The notes beneath the pieces are model-generated. The model saw only the letters and a program-made list of their open reading frames with translations. It was not told the origin of the DNA and did not search any database. A program made the position numbers and the translations under genes. This document shows, one piece after another, positions 61,512 through 64,000 of a stretch of 64,000 nucleotides of DNA (positions are counted from its first letter, which is position 1; every line of letters begins with the position of its first letter). Origin of the DNA: Lateolabrax maculatus (Eukaryota > Chordata > Actinopteri > Acropomatiformes > Lateolabracidae); contig CM062218.1 of NCBI GenBank assembly GCA_031216445.1, forward strand, positions 24,832,001 through 24,896,000, written 5' to 3'.

Positions 61512-63993
61512 ATTTTTCAAGAAGACAAAAAACTTCCTATGCAGTGGTTGTGTAAGTACTGCACATTTTGTGCTGAAAAGAGGTGCTTCTTACTTAAGCA
61601 TTACCGCTTAAAACACGGGTGCCACACTCGAATATCACCACTACCGTGCCTTTATAAGGAGTGCCTGTGCACATTTAAATCTTTCAATGCACTCAAAGTC
61701 CACTTATCAACATGGCACACTCAAAAGGACCTGGGGAACGTGGGTGAAACTGCTTTCCATTGTCAGCTGTGTGACTTTGTGGAGCCTTGCACTGGAGCTG
61801 ACTTTTTTACCCATTTACGAAGACATTTGAAGCTGAAGCAAAAGGTTTCCTGTCCATATCAAGGCTGTAGCTTTCAGAGCAATGTTTATTCAACCTTTAA
61901 TGCACATAAAAGCAAAGAACATCAAGACCACAATAAGATGGCATTCAAACCTGAAATTGTGTCACATAATGTACTTGAGGTACCTCCACCTAATATAAAT
62001 ATTCAACCTGAGGATAGTGCCCCTGAAACTGATCAGGTTGAGTTTGAGGTTACTGAGCTCAATGAAGATGTGGGAGACTTGGAGAGTCAGTTGGAACATA
62101 ATGTAGCTGCTGTTTTTCTGAAAATGTCATCGATTCTTAACATCTCTGAAAATGCCCTGCAAGAAGTTATAGAGCAGATCAACCAAATTTATGTGCTTTC
62201 ACAGCCATTGTTACATACCTCGGTTGGAAAAATACTAAATCAACATTGTGGAGATGTTGAGGACTCTTAAGTGAGTGAGATAGCTAAAGTATTTACTGAG
62301 AATAATGTATTCCTGAAATTCACTTCTACTAGGGGGTCATTGTCAACCACTAGCAAGCGAACATCATACATTTGAAAAGAATTCTCAGTGGTGACGCCTA
62401 TTGAGTTTGTCCTAAAAAATGACAGGCAGACAGTTGTGTATATCCCCATACTAAAAATGCTGCAGACATTACTAAACAATGGAGAAATTTTAGATAAGGC
62501 CATGTCATCTGAGACAAATTTGTCACAAGGATACAGATCTCACAGGGATGGTTACCGGTTTAAAGACAATTCTCTCTTGACAGAGGAAGAATTCAGGATT
62601 GCTCTTTTCTTGTACATAGATGATTTTGAGGTGGCTAAGCCCTTGGGAACCTCCAGAAAGAAACACAAGCTGCCATCTACTGGGTACTTGGAAATCTACA
62701 CCCTAAATATCGCTCCTCTCTTCATTCCATTCAGCTTGCTCTACTCATCATCGCTGAAGATGATATCAGGAAGTTGACTTTAAATGAGAGACCACAGTCT
62801 ATTGAAGAATTAAAAGTGCAACTGGTAGATAAACTGTCACTGCAGTATGACTTTAAACTGCAGTATGAAGATCAAGACTTCCATAATGCCCTCTGCAATT
62901 TGACTGAAATAACTGATTTACCTGAAAGAGCTACGCTCAAAATCATCCCTCTTGTGACTCTCCATTTAACCGCATTGTCATCACCCACCACAACATCAGA
63001 CACTGAGTGCAGCACAGCAGACACTGAGATCCTGTCGACAGGAAGAGCATCACCATCGCTAAGACAACAGTGGCCAGATTTCTTTGACATACCCAATTTC
63101 TCAGTTGATGTTGACTATAGACTCAGACAGGCAGATCTTGCCTTTATGAAGGATGGAACACGTATGACTCTACCACGAGATATGAAGCATGACATACTAG
63201 AAAAGCTTGCTGAGACGATGTACAGTTTCAAGGCTTACCCTAAAGATGATGACTTCAGCAGTGTTGTAAAAGCACTAATTAGCAAACACCCCTGCCTCAC
63301 TGAGCCTGGACCACACAGATGGTATGGCTGGAAAAACAGCCTTAAATTATTGCACAAAGCTTCAAAAAGCTGGATGTGAGGATGTAGCAATCAATGGAGG
63401 CAAAAGAAGTAAAGGCAACCCAGAAGGAGAATCCTCAAGCAAGAATATCAAACGGCCAAAAAGAGGTGAAGCAAACTACCTACCTAACTTACCTGAAGGA
63501 CATGATGAAACAAGCCTTGAAAATGCCAGAAAGGTTCTCGTGGAAGAAATGAAGAAGAAACAACCCAATGGCACTCTCATCTCACAAATGATGGACCAAT
63601 CATTCCCACTACGCAGACAAGAAATTGTAGAAAAGGAACCTGCTGTACAGAACATTGTTGAACGATGGCCAGCACTCTTCACAGACAGGTAAACTATTTT
63701 TGTTCTCAACCAATAAAATAATGCCTATCAAAAAGAAATTCAAGGTGTGTGGCTAGAAATCCAAACACACTTGTTGGAATGTTAACACTTCTGCCATCTC
63801 TCCATCCCTACCCACCCCTCTCTCTACTTTTCAGGTGTTTGCTGAGTTCAACAGAATCGCAAGTAAGAATCTTGAGGGAGACTTCTTTGAGGCTCTGGAC
63901 CAGTATACCCCACGTTTCATTGAACTTTTCAAAACAAGAAGGGGAACTGTTGGCCAGAAGCTCAGTGAGCTGATGCAGCACATGAGCTGGATG
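61512..63993 (+). pseudogene. SAMD3-like C2H2 gene copy 10, cut by the window edge
   Basis: Exons 61512-63688 and 63835-63993 are present; the window ends just after the second exon's donor (GTAAGT from 63994). The shared lesions are present. Private changes are Ala to Val near 63266 and TCG to TTG near 63350, the latter changing Ser to Leu in one frame and Arg to Cys in the next. Confidence 0.85.
61539..62270 (+). CDS. Four-finger C2H2 ORF, copy 10
   Basis: 243 codons, same protein as copy 1. All finger ligands are intact and the shared TAA is at 62268-62270. Confidence 0.55.
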   Translation: MQWLCKYCTFCAEKRCFLLKHYRLKHGCHTRISPLPCLYKECLCTFKSFNALKVHLSTWHTQKDLGNVGETAFHCQLCDFVEPCTGADFFTHLRRHLKLKQKVSCPYQGCSFQSNVYSTFNAHKSKEHQDHNKMAFKPEIVSHNVLEVPPPNINIQPEDSAPETDQVEFEVTELNEDVGDLESQLEHNVAAVFLKMSSILNISENALQEVIEQINQIYVLSQPLLHTSVGKILNQHCGDVEDS

Positions 63994-64000
63994 GTAAGTA

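Larger units (their letters stand above)
32020..64000. repeat. Tandem array B, head-to-tail units of about 5.87 kb
   Basis: This is the same unit as array A. Zinc-finger exons start at 32144, 38010, 43883, 49758, 55628 and 61512, with periods of 5866-5884 bp. The left edge is where copy 5 intron sequence (from about 32020) becomes homologous to the other units; everything upstream of it is present once in the window. The array runs off the right edge inside copy 10. True copy number beyond the window is unknown. Confidence 0.97.

Noticed and set aside
1..64000. Direct repeats as a CRISPR-type array, or bacterial operon reading
   Set aside because: Repeats are kilobases long, exons with GT-AG introns are present, and the mobile elements are vertebrate.
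1..64000. Whole array as a pure assembly artefact
   Set aside because: Units carry many private substitutions, different TA lengths and shared-neighbour variants, which simple assembly duplication would not create. Exact copy number still needs long reads.

Overview
The window looks like a teleost fish genome segment. The signs are a SAMD3-like zinc-finger gene of a type expanded in fishes, a class I endogenous retrovirus (ERV) with fish-type pol, an L2/CR1-like LINE piece, a familiar teleost interspersed repeat and (TA)n microsatellites. I see no intact cellular gene other than an open zinc-finger ORF inside a broken gene.

Layout. Positions 1-26537 (array A) and 32020-64000 (array B) are two blocks of one head-to-tail repeat with a period of about 5.85-5.90 kb. 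Each unit holds (i) a four-exon gene body coding for C2H2 fingers, a PB1-like segment and SAMD3-like regions, (ii) about 1.35 kb of 3' flank ending in the motif TTTACAGTG, and (iii) about 0.85-0.9 kb of ERV pol (second half of RT, RNase H remnant, integrase zinc-binding remnant) interrupted by (TA)n. There are nine complete gene bodies, one 3' end at the left edge and one body cut by the right edge. Copies are nearly identical and share the same lesions: two in-frame stops, two frameshifts and a splice-phase mismatch. The first 243 codons, carrying four C2H2 fingers, are open in eight of ten copies.

The stretch 26538-32019 separates the arrays and explains the short unit. There pol runs on through the integrase into an LTR (about 27480-27942). 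A LINE patch and the first half of the RT follow, and then a CpG-rich promoter and two 5' exons that lead into gene copy 5. Copy 5 is the only gene copy with its own 5' end. The local period here is 11.36 kb, which equals the short unit plus this 5.48 kb.

Main interpretation. The two RT halves meet exactly if 29628-37016 is removed. That 7.39 kb segment starts CACTGTAAA, ends TTTACAGTG and is flanked by AGTA on both sides, and the RT frame is continuous across the empty site. I read it as a terminal-inverted-repeat DNA transposon carrying an intron-containing SAMD3-like gene with its promoter, inserted into a provirus. The order pol 3' half - LTR - pol 5' half suggests tandem proviruses sharing an LTR. 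A later deletion of 26538-32019 made the short unit, which then spread by unequal exchange.
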